Source: Diaminobutyricibacter sp. McL0608 (lineage in GTDB: Bacteria; Actinomycetota; Actinomycetes; Actinomycetales; Microbacteriaceae). From it: a stretch of 64,000 nt of DNA. The stretch lies in assembly GCF_039613825.1 (NCBI RefSeq), contig NZ_CP154826.1, positions 1,798,001 to 1,862,000 of the forward strand, in the 5' to 3' direction. Position numbers and translations under genes: made by a program. Shown here piece after piece: positions 8,517-17,698 of this stretch (position 1 is the first letter of the stretch; every line of letters starts with the position of its first letter). A model generated the notes under the pieces. That model ran no database searches, had not been told where the DNA came from, and was given only the letters and a program-made list of their open reading frames with translations.

Positions 8517-9941
8517 TTACACGCCGTAGTAGAGCTCGTACTCGAACGGGTGCGGACGCTGCGCGAGAGGCTTGATCTCCTTCTCGCGCTTGTAGTCGAT
8601 CCACGTCTCGATGAGCTCCGGGGTGAACACGTTACCCGCGAGCAGGAAGTCGTGGTCGGCCTCGAGTGCGTCGAGCACCTCGGCGAGGGTGCCGGGCACC
8701 TGGGGGATGCTCTTGGCCTCCTCGGGCGGCAGCTCGTACAGGTCCTTGTCGACCGGCTCGTGCGGCTCGATGCGGTTCTTGATTCCGTCGAGGCCGGCCA
8801 TGAGCTGGGCGGCGAAGGCGAGGTAGGGGTTGCCCGAGGCGTCCGGCGCGCGGAACTCGATGCGCTTCGCCTTCGGGTTGGTGCCCGTGATCGGGATGCG
8901 GATCGACGCCGAACGGTTGCCGGCCGAGTAGACCAGGTTGACCGGAGCCTCGAAGCCCGGAACCAGGCGGTGGTACGAGTTCACCGTCGGGTTCGTGAAG
9001 GCGAGCACCGCGGGAGCGTGCGCCAGGAGTCCGCCGATGTACCAGCGGGCGATGTCGGACAGGCCGCCATAGCCGGCCTCGTCGTAGAACAGCGGCTTGC
9101 CGTCGTTCCAGAGGGACTGGTGGGTGTGCATGCCCGAACCGTTGTCGCCGAACAGGGGCTTCGGCATGAACGTCGCCGTCTTGCCCCACTGGTTCGCCGT
9201 GTTCTTGACGATGTACTTGAACTTCAGGATGTCGTCTGCCGCGTGCACCATCGTGTCGAAGCGGTAGTTGATCTCCGCCTGACCGCCGGTGCCGACCTCG
9301 TGGTGTGCGCGCTCGAGGATGAGACCGGCGTCGATCAGCTTGAGCGAGATGTCGTCACGCAGATCGGCCTGCTTGTCGACGGGGCTGACCGGGAAGTATC
9401 CGCCCTTGTACGGAGTCTTGTTGGCGAGGTTTCCGCCCTCCTCTTCGCGTCCGGAGTTCCAAGCGCCTTCCTCGGAGTCCACCGAGTAGAAGCTCGAGTT
9501 CTGCTTCACCTCGTAGCGCACGTCGTCGAAGATGTAGAACTCGGCCTCGGGCGCGAAGAAGGCCGTGTCCGCGATCCCCGTGGAGGCCAGGTACTTCTCG
9601 GCCTTCTTGGCGACCTGGCGCGGGTCCTTCGCGTAGATCTCACCGTTGCGCGGGTTGTAGATGTCGAACACCATGATGAGGGTTCGCTCCACCCGGAACG
9701 GGTCGATGTAGGCAGTGGACACGTCGGGGATGAGCTGCATGTCGGACTCGTGGATCGACGCGAAGCCGCGGATGGACGAGCCGTCGAAAAGCTGGCCGAC
9801 GGAGAAGAACTCTTCATCAACGGTTGAGGCGGGGATGTTGAAGTGCTGCTGGACACCGGGAAGGTCGGTGAAACGGATATCAAGGAACTTGACGTCAGTG
9901 TCCTTGATGAACTTGAGCACCTCGGAAGAATCACGGAACAT
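8517..9941 (-). CDS. glnA: Type I glutamine synthetase GlnA
   Basis: Condenses glutamate and ammonia with ATP to make glutamine; the main ammonium-assimilating enzyme, a cytoplasmic dodecamer. The protein shows the N-terminal beta-Grasp domain with FTDLPG, the ATP-binding [16 protein letters not shown] region, NRSASIRIP, and the adenylylation loop DLYELPPEE whose Tyr is the GlnE target. ATG 9941 gives 474 residues, the normal length, with GGGAG 8 nt upstream. TTG 9956 is an in-frame alternative but would overlap that ribosome site. Expression is probably driven from a TACCCT -10 at 9999-10004 under a GlnR box at 10015-10052. Confidence 0.97.
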   Translation of the reverse strand: MFRDSSEVLKFIKDTDVKFLDIRFTDLPGVQQHFNIPASTVDEEFFSVGQLFDGSSIRGFASIHESDMQLIPDVSTAYIDPFRVERTLIMVFDIYNPRNGEIYAKDPRQVAKKAEKYLASTGIADTAFFAPEAEFYIFDDVRYEVKQNSSFYSVDSEEGAWNSGREEEGGNLANKTPYKGGYFPVSPVDKQADLRDDISLKLIDAGLILERAHHEVGTGGQAEINYRFDTMVHAADDILKFKYIVKNTANQWGKTATFMPKPLFGDNGSGMHTHQSLWNDGKPLFYDEAGYGGLSDIARWYIGGLLAHAPAVLAFTNPTVNSYHRLVPGFEAPVNLVYSAGNRSASIRIPITGTNPKAKRIEFRAPDASGNPYLAFAAQLMAGLDGIKNRIEPHEPVDKDLYELPPEEAKSIPQVPGTLAEVLDALEADHDFLLAGNVFTPELIETWIDYKREKEIKPLAQRPHPFEYELYYGV

Positions 9942-10014
9942 GCGGAGGACTCCCAATGGCTTGGAACGGGACGGACCGCACCTGCGGCCCGCTCTCTGAG
10001 GGTATGGGGAGGGG

Positions 10015-10052
10015 GTTTCCCTGCGGTGTCGCTAATGTTTCCAACATGTTAC
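10015..10052 (-). promoter_or_regulatory. GlnR-type operator upstream of glnA
   Basis: Read on the minus strand the site is GTAAC-n6-GAAAC-n6-GACAC-n6-GAAAC, matching the published a1-b1-a2-b2 pattern gTnAC-n6-GaAAC-n6-gTnAC-n6-GaAAC in all four half-sites with one deviation (GACAC for GTnAC). A TACCCT hexamer (9999-10004) lies 10 nt beyond the last half-site, so the box covers the -35 position, as expected for an OmpR-type activator. Confidence 0.75.
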
Positions 10053-10068
10053 GCGTACTCGGGGCCGG

Positions 10069-10074
10069 TAAACT
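10069..10074 (+). promoter_or_regulatory. -10 element TAAACT of a probable leaderless promoter
   Basis: TAAACT ends 6 nt before GTG 10081, the start of the RDD-family gene. The divergent glnA GlnR box lies just upstream, so GlnR could influence both genes. Confidence 0.4.
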
Positions 10075-10080
10075 CAGGGG

Positions 10081-10509
10081 GTGCCAAGCCAGAATGCCCA
10101 GCCTGCCCGCTTCGGGGATATGGCTCCCAGTCGTTATCCGGGGGAGCGCCTCGGTTTCCCAGACGAGGGACGAGGATCGATAGCCCGCCCTGGCAGGCGC
10201 ATCATCGCCCTGGTGATCGACTGGGGTCTTGCGATCCTCATCGGGTGGCCGTTCTTCCACAATGACCCCTGGGCGAACCTCGGCATCTTCGTGCTCATGC
10301 AGATCGTGTTCATCCCGACCATCGGCGGCAGCATCGGTCACCGGTTGCTCGGGTTGCGGGTCGTCGCACTCAAGGGTGGATGGATCGGTGTCTGGCGGCC
10401 GATCGTGCGTACCCTGCTCCTCGCGATCGTCGTGCCGGCACTGATCTGGGATTCAGACCAGCGCGGATTCCACGACAAGATCGCCGGAACGGTGTTGCTG
10501 CGCCTGTAG
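10081..10509 (+). CDS. RDD family membrane protein
   Basis: 142 residues. A cytoplasmic N-terminal tail is followed by the RDD signature: RPGRRIIALVIDW holds the Arg and first Asp in the first membrane segment, and the RGFHDKIAGT motif holds the last Asp. Three hydrophobic segments are visible (about 40-57, 65-82 and 108-124). RDD proteins are small membrane proteins; some members act in ion homeostasis, but no role can be given here. GTG 10081 is used because a TAAACT -10 lies 6 nt upstream; ATG 10120 is an alternative. Divergent from glnA, across the GlnR box. Confidence 0.85.
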   Translation: MPSQNAQPARFGDMAPSRYPGERLGFPDEGRGSIARPGRRIIALVIDWGLAILIGWPFFHNDPWANLGIFVLMQIVFIPTIGGSIGHRLLGLRVVALKGGWIGVWRPIVRTLLLAIVVPALIWDSDQRGFHDKIAGTVLLRL

Positions 10510-10525
10510 CGCCGCGCAAGAAAGG

Positions 10526-11230
10526 TTACCGGGAGCGCTGCGGACGTACCTTGAGAGGATCGACGCCCTTCGGGATGGGCATCGGAGAGCCGAGCGAGCT
10601 CAGCCGGTTGCTGATGGCCAGAACCTCGGCCTTGGTCAGTGTCGGCTTGATTCGCGTGAGTGCACGGGGGACTTTGTGCAGCGGGACGGAGTCGGCATCG
10701 GGCCCGACGCTGATCGTGGTCACCGGCACGTTGGGCAGCACGCGAGTCACGCGGCGGCGCTCCTCATCGATCATTCGCCCCGTCCGCGACTGCGGACCTT
10801 CGCTGATGAGGACGACGCCTCCGCGGCCCACGGCGCGGTAGACCGCATCGTGCGTCTTGCCGTTGACGGCGACTGGCATCTCCGACCCGCGCCAACTCTT
10901 GCGCAGGGAACTCCGCAGCACGGCGCCGACGGCCCCGGGCTGACCCTCGATCTGCGAATAGGCCGCGCGTTCCGCTCGCCGACCCAGAATGATCAGGGCG
11001 AGCAGCACACCGGCCAGTACACCGGCGACGATCCACAGCACCATCGTGAAGACGCTGCCGTCGGACAGGAAGATCGCGAGCAGGACGCCGGCGATGATCG
11101 GGAGCGAGAATCCACCCACGATGTAGAGCAGCGCACGGGAGTCGTAGCGGCGGGTCATCTGGAACACCTGCCACATCTGCTTGAGACGGCCTGGTTCCTT
11201 CGTCGCGGACGTGTCCTTGCTGCGTGCCAT
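10526..11230 (-). CDS. DUF4191 domain membrane protein
   Basis: 234 residues starting MARSKDTSATK. The architecture is that of the actinobacterial DUF4191 family: basic N-terminus, two adjacent membrane helices (about 37-57 and 61-81), then a soluble C-terminal domain containing GRGGVVLISEGP and RRRVTRVLPNVPV. Function of the family is unknown. It is usually found beside lipA/lipB and glnA in actinobacteria, as here; lipA lies 49 bp upstream on the same strand. ATG 11230 is the family-typical start. Its 3' end faces the RDD gene 16 bp away. Confidence 0.85.
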   Translation of the reverse strand: MARSKDTSATKEPGRLKQMWQVFQMTRRYDSRALLYIVGGFSLPIIAGVLLAIFLSDGSVFTMVLWIVAGVLAGVLLALIILGRRAERAAYSQIEGQPGAVGAVLRSSLRKSWRGSEMPVAVNGKTHDAVYRAVGRGGVVLISEGPQSRTGRMIDEERRRVTRVLPNVPVTTISVGPDADSVPLHKVPRALTRIKPTLTKAEVLAISNRLSSLGSPMPIPKGVDPLKVRPQRSR

Positions 11231-11279
11231 AGTCTCTAGGATACCGACTCGTTCGGCCGTGCCGTGACCGTGTTCGCGT

Positions 11280-12269
11280 TCAGGAGACGGCCTGGGCGAA
11301 GCCGAGGGACGCATCCGCCAGATGCCTGAGGCCTTCGGGAACTTCGCGCCCCTTCGCGAGCATGGACTGCGCCCACAGACGACCCGCGCGATACGACGAC
11401 CGGACCAGCGGACCTGCGAGAACACCGAGAAAGCCGATCTCCTCGGCTTCATGTTTCAGTTCGACGAATTCCTCCGGGTGCACCCAGCGGGCGACCGGCA
11501 GGTGTCGGGGGCTGGGACGCAGGTATTGGGTGATCGTGATGATGTCGGTTCCGGCGTCGTGCAGGTCCTGCAGCGCCTGGCTGACCTCGGAACGCTCCTC
11601 ACCCATCCCGAGGATCAGGTTCGACTTCGTGATCAGGCCCGCGTTGCGTCCCTGGGTGATCACGTCGAGCGAGCGGTCGTAGCGGAACGCCGGCCGGATG
11701 CGCTTGAAGATGCGCGGCACCGTCTCCACGTTGTGGGCGAAGACTTCCGGATGGGCGCCGAAGACCTCGCCGAGGTATTCGGGGTTGCCCGAGAAGTCGG
11801 GAACCAGGATCTCGACTCCCGTGCCAGGGCTCTGGCGGTGGATCTCCCGGATGGTCTCCGCGTAGAGCCAGGAGCCCTCATCCGGCAGATCGTCACGCGC
11901 CACACCCGTGACGGTGGCGTACCTCAGGCTCATCTGAGCGACCGACTCAGCGACACGACGGGGCTCATCCGTGTCGTAGTCGGCGGGCTTGCCCGTGTCG
12001 ATCTGGCAGAAGTCGCAGCGCCGCGTGCACTGCGAACCGCCGATCAGGAAGGTCGCTTCGCGGTCTTCCCAGCACTCGTAGATATTGGGGCAGCCGGCCT
12101 CCTGGCAGACCGTGTGGAGCTCTTCGCTCTTCACGAGCGCCTGCAGCTGGCGGAACTCGGGCCCCATTTTGGCTTTGGTCTTGATCCACTCGGGTTTGCG
12201 TTCGATGGGGGTCTCTGCGTTGCGAATCTCGAGCCGGAGCATCCGGCGTCCTTCGGGCGCTGCCGTCAT
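11280..12269 (-). CDS. lipA: Lipoyl synthase LipA
   Basis: Radical-SAM enzyme that inserts two sulfurs into protein-bound octanoyl groups to form lipoate. The sulfur-donating cluster ligands appear as C-x4-C-x5-C in [12 protein letters not shown], the radical-SAM cluster as C-x3-C-x2-C in CTRRCDFC, and the C-terminal cluster ligand serine in VRSSYRAG. Length of 329 residues is normal. Its ATG overlaps the lipB stop as ATGA (12266-12269), indicating translational coupling. The product serves the lipoyl domain of the E2 encoded at 14598-16151 and glycine cleavage H protein elsewhere. Confidence 0.97.
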   Translation of the reverse strand: MTAAPEGRRMLRLEIRNAETPIERKPEWIKTKAKMGPEFRQLQALVKSEELHTVCQEAGCPNIYECWEDREATFLIGGSQCTRRCDFCQIDTGKPADYDTDEPRRVAESVAQMSLRYATVTGVARDDLPDEGSWLYAETIREIHRQSPGTGVEILVPDFSGNPEYLGEVFGAHPEVFAHNVETVPRIFKRIRPAFRYDRSLDVITQGRNAGLITKSNLILGMGEERSEVSQALQDLHDAGTDIITITQYLRPSPRHLPVARWVHPEEFVELKHEAEEIGFLGVLAGPLVRSSYRAGRLWAQSMLAKGREVPEGLRHLADASLGFAQAVS

Positions 12270-12916
12270 GCCACGGTCTCCAGTTCTGCGTTTCCGAAGA
12301 CGCGTACGAACGCGTCCGTGATGAGCGGAACGATATCGCTCGGCGTCACCGTGCGCCCGAGGACCTCGCTGATCGAGGTGACCCCGGCGTCGCGGATGCC
12401 GCACGCGACGATGTGGCCGTACGCCTCGAAACCGTTGGAGCAGTTCAGTGCGAAACCGTGCATCGTCACCCCCTCGGCGACACGGATGCCGATGGCTGCG
12501 ATCTTGCGGTCCGGTCCGTCGCCGACGATCCACACTCCCGATCGTCCCTCGACACGTACCCCGGGGACGCCGAGCGTCGCGAGCACGTCGATCAGCATCC
12601 CTTCGAGGCGGCGCACGTAGTCGACGACGTCGATCGGTTCGGCGAGGTGCAGGATCGGGTAGCCGACGAGCTGCCCAGGCCCATGCCAGGTGATCTTGCC
12701 CCCACGGTCGACATCGATGACGGGCGTGCCGTCTGTCGGCCGTTCAGAGTCCTCGGTGCGCTTGCCGGCGGTGTACACCGACGGGTGCTCGAGGAGGATG
12801 ACGGTGTCTGGCGCCCGGCCCGCAACGACGGCCGCGTGAAGGTCACGCTGCTGCTGAAGAGCCTCGAGATACGGCACGGAGTTGGCGCTTAGCCCCGTGG
12901 CGACGAAGTCGATCAC
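12266..12916 (-). CDS. lipB: Octanoyl-[ACP]:protein octanoyltransferase LipB
   Basis: Transfers octanoate from acyl carrier protein to lipoyl domains, the step before LipA. The 216-residue protein has the family signatures [18 protein letters not shown] and, near the C-terminus, [13 protein letters not shown], which carries the catalytic cysteine; the conserved lysine is in DRKIAAIGI. It is the first gene of a lipB-lipA operon, with a 4-nt overlap. ATG 12916 gives the normal length. Divergent from the pseudokinase gene across 171 bp. Confidence 0.96.
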   Translation of the reverse strand: MIDFVATGLSANSVPYLEALQQQRDLHAAVVAGRAPDTVILLEHPSVYTAGKRTEDSERPTDGTPVIDVDRGGKITWHGPGQLVGYPILHLAEPIDVVDYVRRLEGMLIDVLATLGVPGVRVEGRSGVWIVGDGPDRKIAAIGIRVAEGVTMHGFALNCSNGFEAYGHIVACGIRDAGVTSISEVLGRTVTPSDIVPLITDAFVRVFGNAELETVA

Positions 12917-13087
12917 TGCCTCAGTCTATGCGCACTTCAAGGCCGATTCGGACTAAATGGACTGAGTACAAGAATTACGTCGGCACCTTCCTTCGACGGC
13001 TCCTCCCCAGCAGGAGGTCGCTGGCATCCATCCACGGTTTCGGATGCGGACCCGTGTCCGGACCGCCGACTGCGATGCGATGGGTGG

Positions 13088-14590
13088 ATGAGGATGCGTC
13101 GTGAACGAGAAACACTGGAGTCCAAGGCGCAACTGGAGTTGCGGGTCGACGCGGAAGCGGCCAGGGCCGGATTGCGGGTCCTCCGGGACCTCGGAGACGG
13201 CGGAACATCTCGCGTGTGCCTCGCGGTTCCGATCGACGCCGACCCCTTCGGGCCGCTCGACGCGCCACGCACCGCACTGAAGGTCGCCCGATTCTCCGGA
13301 AAGGATGCTCGTCCGACACGAGAGGACCGGGTGCTGGCTGCCGTGCGGTCGCCGCACGTCGTCGCGCTGCTCCGCACTCTCGGACCCGGATCGACGACGC
13401 TCCTGCTCGAGTACGTGGCAGGCGGAACTCTCGCGGAGCTCCTGGCGCGGAGAGAATTCGTCCGGCTGGGTGAAGCCGTGACGATCGTCGTCTCCGTGCT
13501 GCGCGCGCTCCGGGCGATTCACGGGGAAGGTTATGCCCACGGTTCGCTCTCGGCCTCGAAGGTGATGTTCGCGGCGGATGGCAGGCCTATCATCGTCGGG
13601 CTGTCGCACGCGTCATCCCTTGAGACGAAAGCCGGAGCGTCCATCATCCAGACACCGGACACCGACGGCTTTCGGGAGATCGTCCGTCTTGTCGCCCGCG
13701 CAGTCGGCGATCCGGTGATCGTCCCGGAGGCGGAGGAGTTGGCCGCGTTGGCGAAGTCCGCACTGCCCCAGGCTGCCGACTCCGCGGGCTGGGAGCAGCT
13801 CGAGGCCGACGTGTTCGCGATCGGTCGTCCGGAGCCCGTGCTGCTGGTTCCGCCGGGTGGGCCGGTGGTGCACGGCGCCGATTCGACCGCCGACGACACT
13901 CGTCAACGGGCCGAGGGCAGGCGTGAATCGGTCGGCGCCTTTCGCACCTGGCATGATCGCGTGGATGGTGCGGCAATCCGGCGTCGGCTGCGCGAGAAAC
14001 GCAGGCTCGTGATCTACTCGGCAGGATGCATCGCACTCGCTGCCACGACCGTTGCCGTCGTGGTGGGTGCACCGCAGAGCAATGAGCAGTCCCGGTCGGC
14101 GCCCGCGCCGGTGTCGGGTACTTGGACGCCATTGTCGGCCGGCGAGACGCCTGGGACGGAGTCGCAACCGACTGCACCGGCCCATCCTCTGCCGACGCCC
14201 GGCGATACTGGTCACGGCACGACGGACCCGGGCCCGGACGAAGACCCTGTCGACGCCGCGGATCGGCTGTTGCGCGCGCGCCTTGCGTGCTTTTCAGCGA
14301 CGCCGCTCAACGGGGATTGCCTCGATGCGCTACTCCAGCCCGGTTCGGCCATGGATGCGATCGACCGTGCCGAGCTGAGGGTGGCTGTGTCGGCCGGCGC
14401 AGCGAGCGAGCGGGACTACCGCGACTACGAGGTCTCGCTCCTGGAACGCATGGGCGATGCTGCACTTGTCGCGCTGACGCCCAGCACATCCTCGGACTCG
14501 GCTCGGAAGTCGACGCAGACCAAACCGGCCTCGCTCCTGATCGTCAGGGGCGAGGCCGGGTGGAGGCTGCGAGAGCTCTTCGAGAACTAG
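13088..14590 (+). CDS. Membrane-anchored serine/threonine pseudokinase
   Basis: 500 residues. The N-terminal region (about 28-270) is kinase-like, with a glycine loop (LGDGGTSRV, 35-43), the VAIK-type lysine in TALKVARF (K65), and a hinge at LLLEYVAGGTL. The catalytic loop, however, reads YAHGSLSASKV instead of HRD...N, and the DFG position reads GLS, so both the catalytic Asp and the metal-binding Asp are absent. A single membrane helix (about 317-338) is followed by a Pro/Thr-rich stretch and an extracytoplasmic domain with two cysteines. It is best called a pseudokinase, perhaps a scaffold or sensor. Nothing nearby identifies a partner. ATG 13088 or 13094 could be the start. Confidence 0.8.
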   Translation: MRMRRERETLESKAQLELRVDAEAARAGLRVLRDLGDGGTSRVCLAVPIDADPFGPLDAPRTALKVARFSGKDARPTREDRVLAAVRSPHVVALLRTLGPGSTTLLLEYVAGGTLAELLARREFVRLGEAVTIVVSVLRALRAIHGEGYAHGSLSASKVMFAADGRPIIVGLSHASSLETKAGASIIQTPDTDGFREIVRLVARAVGDPVIVPEAEELAALAKSALPQAADSAGWEQLEADVFAIGRPEPVLLVPPGGPVVHGADSTADDTRQRAEGRRESVGAFRTWHDRVDGAAIRRRLREKRRLVIYSAGCIALAATTVAVVVGAPQSNEQSRSAPAPVSGTWTPLSAGETPGTESQPTAPAHPLPTPGDTGHGTTDPGPDEDPVDAADRLLRARLACFSATPLNGDCLDALLQPGSAMDAIDRAELRVAVSAGAASERDYRDYEVSLLERMGDAALVALTPSTSSDSARKSTQTKPASLLIVRGEAGWRLRELFEN

Positions 14591-14597
14591 TCCGCGA

Positions 14598-16151
14598 CTA
14601 GATTCCGAGGTTCGGTTCGAATGCGCCGCCCTCGAGGCGGTTCTTCACCGCGACCAGGAAGCGTGCGGCGTCGGCACCGTCCACGATGCGGTGGTCGTAC
14701 GACAGGGCCAGGTACACGGTCGAGCGGATCGCGATCGAGTCCGAGCCGTCAGCGGTCACGACGACAGGCTTCTTGGAAACGATGCCCGTTCCCAGGATCG
14801 CCACCTGAGGAAGGAAGACCACCGGGGTGTCGAACAGCGCGCCGCGCGAGCCGGTGTTCGTCAGCGTGAAGGTTCCCCCCGCGAGCTCGTCCGGCTTCAG
14901 GCGGTTCTCGCGCGTACGCTCCGCCAGATCTGCGATCTCGCGAGCAAGACCGGCGATGTCGAGGTCACCGGCGTTGCGAACGACCGGGGTGAGGAGACCG
15001 CGCTCAGTGTCGACCGCGATCGAGATGTTCTCGTGGTCGGGGTAGACGATCGAGTCGCCGTCGATTGTCGCGTTGATGACCGGGTACGCCTTCAGCGCTT
15101 CGGCTGCAGCGAGTCCGAAGAACGGCAGGAACGAGAGCTTCACGCCCGTCTTGGCCACGAAGTCGGCCTTCACCCGGTCGCGCAGAGCAGCGACCTTGGT
15201 GACATCGACCTCGACGACGGTCGTGAGCTGTGCCGACGACTGCATGGAAAGGACTGCGCGCTCGGCAACGACCTTGCGCAGCCGTGACATCGGCTGCGTC
15301 GTGCCGCGAAGAGGCGAGACCTCCAGCGGAGCGGGGGCAGCGACGGGCGCCTCTGCAGGCGCAGGAGTCGAGGGCGTGCCCGCGTCGAGGATGTCCTGCT
15401 TGCGAATACGGCCACCGACACCGGTTCCCGTCACGTTCGACAGGTCGACGCCCTGCTCGTTGGCGAGCTTGCGAACAATCGGGGTGACGTAGCCGGAACC
15501 GACGTGCGCGCCGGTCGGTGCTGCGGCAGGAGCGGGAGCGGCGGGAGCAGCGACAGGTGCAGCCTCCGCGGCAGGTGCCGGTGCCGCTACGGGCTCCGGC
15601 GCAGCCGGTGCCTCGGCGGCGGGCGCCGCCACCGGCTCGGCCGCGACCGGCTCGGGCACGACGGGCGCCTCGGCGACCGGTGCGGGAGCCGCGACGGGCT
15701 CTGCCGGTGCGGGAGTCGCTACCGGCTCGGCGGGAGCCTCTGCGGGCGCCTGAGCAGGCTCTGCGGGGGCAGCAGGGGCTTCAGCGGCCGGCGCCGGTGC
15801 CTCGGGAGCAGCAGCAGGCTCGGCCGGAGCGGCCTCAGGCTCAGCGGGCGCAGCCGGGGCTTCGGCCGGAGCGGCTTCGGCAGCGGGCGCGGCCGGGGCC
15901 TCGCCTCCACCGGATCCGTCACCGATCGTTACGAGCGCAGTGCCGACCTCGACGGTCTCGTCCTCCTGCACGAGGATCGCCTCGATCACACCTGCCACAG
16001 GGGAGGGGATCTCGGTGTCGACCTTGTCGGTCGATACCTCGAGCAGGGGCTCGTCGACCTCGACACGGTCCCCTACGTTCTTCAACCAGCGGGTGACCGT
16101 GCCTTCCGTGACACTCTCACCGAGTGCCGGGAGGCTGACGGATTCGCTCAT
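14598..16151 (-). CDS. sucB: Dihydrolipoamide acyltransferase E2 (2-oxoglutarate/pyruvate dehydrogenase complex)
   Basis: E2 core component of a 2-oxoacid dehydrogenase complex. One N-terminal lipoyl domain (about 1-75) has the lipoylated Lys in [10 protein letters not shown] roughly 130-residue Ala/Pro/Glu swinging linker follows, then the E3-binding domain ([15 protein letters not shown]), and the catalytic domain with the active-site [13 protein letters not shown]. In actinobacteria this gene type often supplies E2 for both pyruvate and 2-oxoglutarate complexes, so the precise complex is uncertain. GAAGGAGA precedes ATG 16151. lpdA is 68 bp upstream on the same strand and probably co-transcribed; lipA/lipB lie close by. 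No E1 gene is in the window. Confidence 0.92.
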   Translation of the reverse strand: MSESVSLPALGESVTEGTVTRWLKNVGDRVEVDEPLLEVSTDKVDTEIPSPVAGVIEAILVQEDETVEVGTALVTIGDGSGGGEAPAAPAAEAAPAEAPAAPAEPEAAPAEPAAAPEAPAPAAEAPAAPAEPAQAPAEAPAEPVATPAPAEPVAAPAPVAEAPVVPEPVAAEPVAAPAAEAPAAPEPVAAPAPAAEAAPVAAPAAPAPAAAPTGAHVGSGYVTPIVRKLANEQGVDLSNVTGTGVGGRIRKQDILDAGTPSTPAPAEAPVAAPAPLEVSPLRGTTQPMSRLRKVVAERAVLSMQSSAQLTTVVEVDVTKVAALRDRVKADFVAKTGVKLSFLPFFGLAAAEALKAYPVINATIDGDSIVYPDHENISIAVDTERGLLTPVVRNAGDLDIAGLAREIADLAERTRENRLKPDELAGGTFTLTNTGSRGALFDTPVVFLPQVAILGTGIVSKKPVVVTADGSDSIAIRSTVYLALSYDHRIVDGADAARFLVAVKNRLEGGAFEPNLGI

Positions 16152-16219
16152 GACGTTGTCTCCTTCAAAACCAATTTCGTTCAGTAGCTTATTGCAGGTC
16201 CGGGGCGCGAGTCGCCGGA

Positions 16220-17593
16220 TTACAGGGTGTGGAGCGGCTTGCCCGCGAGGTACAGGAACGCCTCGCCGAGAGACTCGTTCTGCGTGGGGTGCGCGTGAAC
16301 CAGCGGGGCGATGTCCTCGGGGTAGGCCTCCCAGTTCACGGCGAGCTGGGCTTCGCCGATGAGTTCGCCGACGCGGGCGCCGATCATGTGCACGCCGACG
16401 ACCGGGCCGTCGTTCACGCGAACGACCTTGACCGAACCGGAGGTGCCGATGATCTCGCTCTTGCCATTGCCTGCGAGGCTGTAGTCGTAGCTCGAAACGT
16501 TGTCGGCGCCGTACTGCTCGACGGCGCGCGACTCGCTGAGACCGACCGAAGCGACCTCGGGGTCGCAGTAGGTGACCTTCGGGATGTTCACGTCGGGGAT
16601 CACGACGGGGTTGAGGCCCGCGATCTCCTCGGCGACGAAGATGCCCTGCTGGAAGCCGCGGTGCGCGAGCTGGAGGCCGGGAACGATGTCGCCGACGGCG
16701 AAGACACCCGGGATGTTGGTGGCGAGTCGCTCGTTCGTGATGACGAACCCGCGGTCCATGGTGACGCCGACCTCTTCGTAGCCGAGGTCGGCCGTCAACG
16801 GGCCACGGCCGACCGCGACGAGCAGGAGCTCTGCCTCGACGGTGTCGCCGTTCTCCAGCGTGACGACGACGCCGTCGTCGTTCTGGGTGACACCCTGGAA
16901 GCGGACGCCGAGGCGGAAGTCGATCCCGCGGCGGCGGAACGCGCGCTCGAGCGCCTTGCTGATCGCTTCGTCTTCGTTGGGGACCAGGTGAGGCAGTGCC
17001 TCGATGATGGAGACCTCGGCGCCGAACGACTTCCAGACGCTGGCGAACTCCACGCCGATGACACCGCCGCCGAGCACAGCGACCTTCTTCGGTACGAAGT
17101 CGAGCTCGAGCGCCTGCTCGCTCGTGATGACACGTCCGCCGATCTCGAGACCGGGAAGCGAGCGCGAGTACGAACCCGTTGCGAGAATCACGTTCTTGCC
17201 GACGATCGTGTCGTCGCCCACCTGGACGGTGGTGGGGGAGATCAGGCGGCCGGTGCCTTCGATGACCGTGATGCCGCGCGCCTTCACCAGACCCTGGAGG
17301 CCCTTGTACTTCTTGGCGACGATGCCCTCGCGATACGTCGTGACACCGGCGATGTCGATGCCCTCGAACGTCGTGTTGATGCCGTACTTCGACGACTCAC
17401 GCGAATAATCCGCGACCTCCGCCGCGTGGAGCAGGGCCTTCGTGGGGATGCAACCCCGGTGAAGACAGGTGCCTCCGACCTTGTCCTTCTCGATCATGCC
17501 GACAGTGAAACCGAGCTCGCTCGCGCGCAATGCTGCCGCGTAGCCTCCGCTCCCACCGCCGAGCACCACAATGTCAAAGTTCTGCTCAGACAC
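16220..17593 (-). CDS. lpdA: Dihydrolipoyl dehydrogenase (E3)
   Basis: FAD enzyme that reoxidises dihydrolipoamide of the E2 with NAD. It has the N-terminal FAD motif [13 protein letters not shown], the redox disulfide [15 protein letters not shown], the NAD motif [13 protein letters not shown] and the C-terminal dimer-interface [14 protein letters not shown] with the active-site His-Glu pair. GTG 17593 ([10 protein letters not shown]) gives 457 residues, the family length, and has GGGAG upstream; the longer open frame to 17674 lacks family similarity. Upstream of sucB in a probable operon, 105 bp after pepA. Confidence 0.96.
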   Translation of the reverse strand: MSEQNFDIVVLGGGSGGYAAALRASELGFTVGMIEKDKVGGTCLHRGCIPTKALLHAAEVADYSRESSKYGINTTFEGIDIAGVTTYREGIVAKKYKGLQGLVKARGITVIEGTGRLISPTTVQVGDDTIVGKNVILATGSYSRSLPGLEIGGRVITSEQALELDFVPKKVAVLGGGVIGVEFASVWKSFGAEVSIIEALPHLVPNEDEAISKALERAFRRRGIDFRLGVRFQGVTQNDDGVVVTLENGDTVEAELLLVAVGRGPLTADLGYEEVGVTMDRGFVITNERLATNIPGVFAVGDIVPGLQLAHRGFQQGIFVAEEIAGLNPVVIPDVNIPKVTYCDPEVASVGLSESRAVEQYGADNVSSYDYSLAGNGKSEIIGTSGSVKVVRVNDGPVVGVHMIGARVGELIGEAQLAVNWEAYPEDIAPLVHAHPTQNESLGEAFLYLAGKPLHTL

Positions 17594-17698
17594 CCAGCTA
17601 CTCCCTCGCGCATCAGGATTCGTGACACGACCCTGCCCTTGAGTGGTAACTCGGGGGCAGGCGTTGAAAGGCAAGAATTTCTTGCCTCTACGACCTTA

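Noticed and set aside
15504-16187. Plus-strand Gly/Arg/Ser-rich frame resembling a glycine-rich protein
   Set aside because: It is the complement of the Ala/Pro/Glu linker of the E2 gene, so its low-complexity repeats come from that linker.
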